NCBI GenBank assembly: GCA_033675545.1
Contig: JAWDGP010001945.1
Location: forward strand, 915,001 to 979,000
Length of the DNA: 64,000 nt
Reading direction: 5' to 3'
Origin: Elysia crispata
Taxonomy: Eukaryota > Mollusca > Gastropoda > Plakobranchidae
Of this stretch, positions 62,401 through 64,000 are shown in pieces. Position numbers and translations under genes: made by a program. Positions within the stretch are counted from its first letter, which is position 1; every line of letters starts with the position of its first letter. The notes beneath the pieces are model-generated. The model had not been told where the DNA came from and did not search any database. It saw only the letters and a program-made list of their open reading frames with translations.

Positions 62401-63190
62401 AGAGGACCAGAAGAATTCAATGCATTATGATATAACATTAGCATAATTTCAATGAGAGTGTTACAATTTATTTTCTCTTATATCTATGGTTTTCTTATCG
62501 CAGCATTAAGTTCCACACACAAAAATTGCTTTAAAGAAATTTAAATTAAAAAACATTATGGGGCTGCTGAAAATTGACTTGTATTACTTTATTACTCTAA
62601 AGGTATCTTTTGAGGCATCATATGCTGAACCAGGCATGAGATGAAGTTGTCTTTTGTGTTATACTGACTTCATTTTGTAACATTTTATTACACAACTCAG
62701 CTGTAAGACATAACTATGAAGTTATATTTTGTGCCTTCTAGATAGAATCTAAACAATTTATTTTAAATGTACAGCAAAAGAATAAAAGGACAAGGGAAAA
62801 GAGAAAATATCTGTTCAAACATTTATAGCTAAAGATTTAAATAGCCTATCAAATTATCTGCATGATGCAATTAATATACCCTATCCTATACCTGCAGATA
62901 TCACTGTGTGATGTATCTGTGTATACTTTACTTAGATTTGTATCAAGAGGGTTCAAATACCATGATAAAGAAGGTTGAAGCATTCTCCCTAAATTAATTC
63001 ATACCTGAGTTTTCTTCTTGGTACCAGCTGTCACAAAACTTTTTTTCCAATGAAAGCATACTTTATATTCTAGAAGTTTCAATTCACAGCATTATGTGGA
63101 CTGCTTTTTAAGTGTGGAAAGCAAAAACTGCTGATTGAAGGTTTGGTGTTGGTTAAGGTGAAGGCTCAAAACAGTTCATTTTCTGTATTC
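56500..63190. other. Long non-coding stretch, no gene recognised
   Basis: AT-rich with poly-A/T runs, a short (TA)n at about 62203-62227, a 46-bp near-duplication of AAGTTGTACAATGGGTAA (about 57391 and 57437) and a 91-bp near-duplication at 59109-59290. Frames of 60-137 codons show no recognisable motif. Confidence 0.35.
59109..59290 (+). repeat. Imperfect tandem duplication, about 91-bp period
   Basis: GAGCTTAATGTGGTTCCTTA...CTTGGAGCCAAGAGATGCTCAA at 59109 recurs as GAGCATAATTTGGCACCTTA...CTAGGAGCCAAGAAAACTCAA at about 59200. Confidence 0.6.
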
Positions 63191-63199
63191 CCATCCTCC

Positions 63200-64000
63200 T
63201 TGATGTATCACTGAGTCATAATAATATTGTGCGCAGCCGAGACGGGGTTGCATGAGCCCTCACCTTTGATGGTCCCTCTCAAGCTTCTCAGCAGATCAGG
63301 ATCATCTCAACTCTTGAGCACATGTAGTACGATAAGCGTGAAAGGTGAAGACTGCCTTGAACGCAGAAGTCGCTTCCCGGTGGGTATTAACTCCCTGCTC
63401 CCGATTGGCCAATAAGAAGAGAAGTGCTCATTGCGCAAGCTCACACACCCCTGATAGTCGGCACGGGATGCGTGCAGGACACACCCTGACCGACGAGCCC
63501 TACACTCTTCCCCGTCATAAAAGAAGCAGGGGTAGCTAAGACAGGTGGAGGCTCACGGAGCATTGTTTGAGCGGCCTCAATTGAGAGACCGGGGTGGATG
63601 GAATTACCCGAAACAGTCCTGACTGTGAACTGCCATAGCTCTCCGCGGCAAAGGTTAACTCCCAACTGAGGGACTGATCCTGACAAGCTCGTCGGTCGGA
63701 CATTCGCGATCAATTGGACCCTGCAGCTGCTCCTAATTGTGGAACAACAGCATACCTATCGTCGAAAATCTGTACTCCCAATTTGGGGAAACAGCAGATG
63801 TGCCCTGAGTCAGGAATCTGCAAAGCAATTTGGGCTCTGCAGGCACCCAAACAAAGTCCCCCCAAGCATCGGCTCTCTAGAGGCCGAACAAGCTTCGGCA
63901 GTTGGCATTTGCCGCAGCAAGGACGTCCTGCGTCCTTTCACCACGGTGTGCTGCCACCAGCGAAGCCACATCCCCCACAAAGTGAGGCATATTCACCTTA
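63200..64000. other. Abrupt GC-rich block of unknown identity
   Basis: Base composition changes from AT-rich to about half GC near 63230 and stays so to the window edge. The block contains ATTGGCCAAT (63404-63413), a double CCAAT box, which would fit a promoter. A minus-strand frame (63441-63713, ending GLVGQGVSCTHPVPTIRGV) is the longest. I recognise no protein family in any frame. It may be a promoter/first exon, the end of a large repeat, or part of an element cut by the window. Confidence 0.35.
63404..63413. promoter_or_regulatory. Inverted double CCAAT box
   Basis: ATTGGCCAAT reads CCAAT on both strands inside the GC-rich block. No TATA box or start codon context confirms a promoter. 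Confidence 0.25.

Overview
The window is eukaryotic, AT-rich and gene-poor. It carries many long (GA)n/(CT)n, (TA)n and (AGT)n microsatellites and the decayed remains of several DNA-transposon and LINE families. The repeat style is typical of a mollusc, perhaps a heterobranch gastropod: AGGGNCATAACTCT-type words inside mobile elements, TAGGCCTA words, and TCTAGATC-rich stretches. This assignment is inference; no conserved host gene was recognised that would fix the species.

Layout. 1-29 kb: mostly intergenic or intronic DNA with microsatellites. Two candidate host exons lie on the minus strand (593-1766, Ser/Pro-rich; 11697-12031, with one membrane segment and a strong 3' splice site). There is also a hAT dimerisation-domain relic near 24.5-24.7 kb and small diverged repeats. 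29.07-40.95 kb: three nearly complete DNA elements stand side by side. They are piggyBac-A (29073-31712), piggyBac-B (33901-36447) and an unusual 4.1-kb element (36847-40949). The last encodes a Cys/His-rich N-terminal module and a FEN1/XPG-like (PIN-fold) nuclease, and has perfect 14-bp terminal inverted repeats flanked by ATT on both sides. 42.5-56.5 kb: a graveyard. It holds a pogo-type internally deleted element (42483-42955), a KGHT-type transposase-like relic (about 43.5-44.9 kb), a PIF/Harbinger relic (45.7-46.1 kb), a LINE endonuclease relic (47.3-48.0 kb), a composite array of 1.2-1.5 kb repeats carrying LINE reverse-transcriptase pieces (48.2-52.1 kb), and a possible hAT core relic (55.9-56.4 kb). 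A short non-autonomous piggyBac element sits inside the array at 50963-51371. 56.5-63.2 kb: nothing recognisable. 63.2-64.0 kb: an abrupt GC-rich block of unknown identity.

How the parts relate. Both piggyBac copies keep the three catalytic aspartates and a cysteine-rich C-terminus, and both end at TTAA. Each has its own palindromic subterminal motif (GGGTGACTGGTCACCC in A, GTGCCATATNTGGCAC-like in B). The short element at 51 kb shares its termini and a cysteine-rich-domain fragment with piggyBac-B, and its empty target can be read from neighbouring repeat copies as ATAT rather than TTAA.

The best candidate for something undescribed is the 36847-40949 element. It has transposon-like ends but its only catalytic-looking domain is a PIN/FEN-like nuclease, not a DDE transposase. 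The ends and domain residues are read directly from the sequence. That the nuclease drives mobility is inference.
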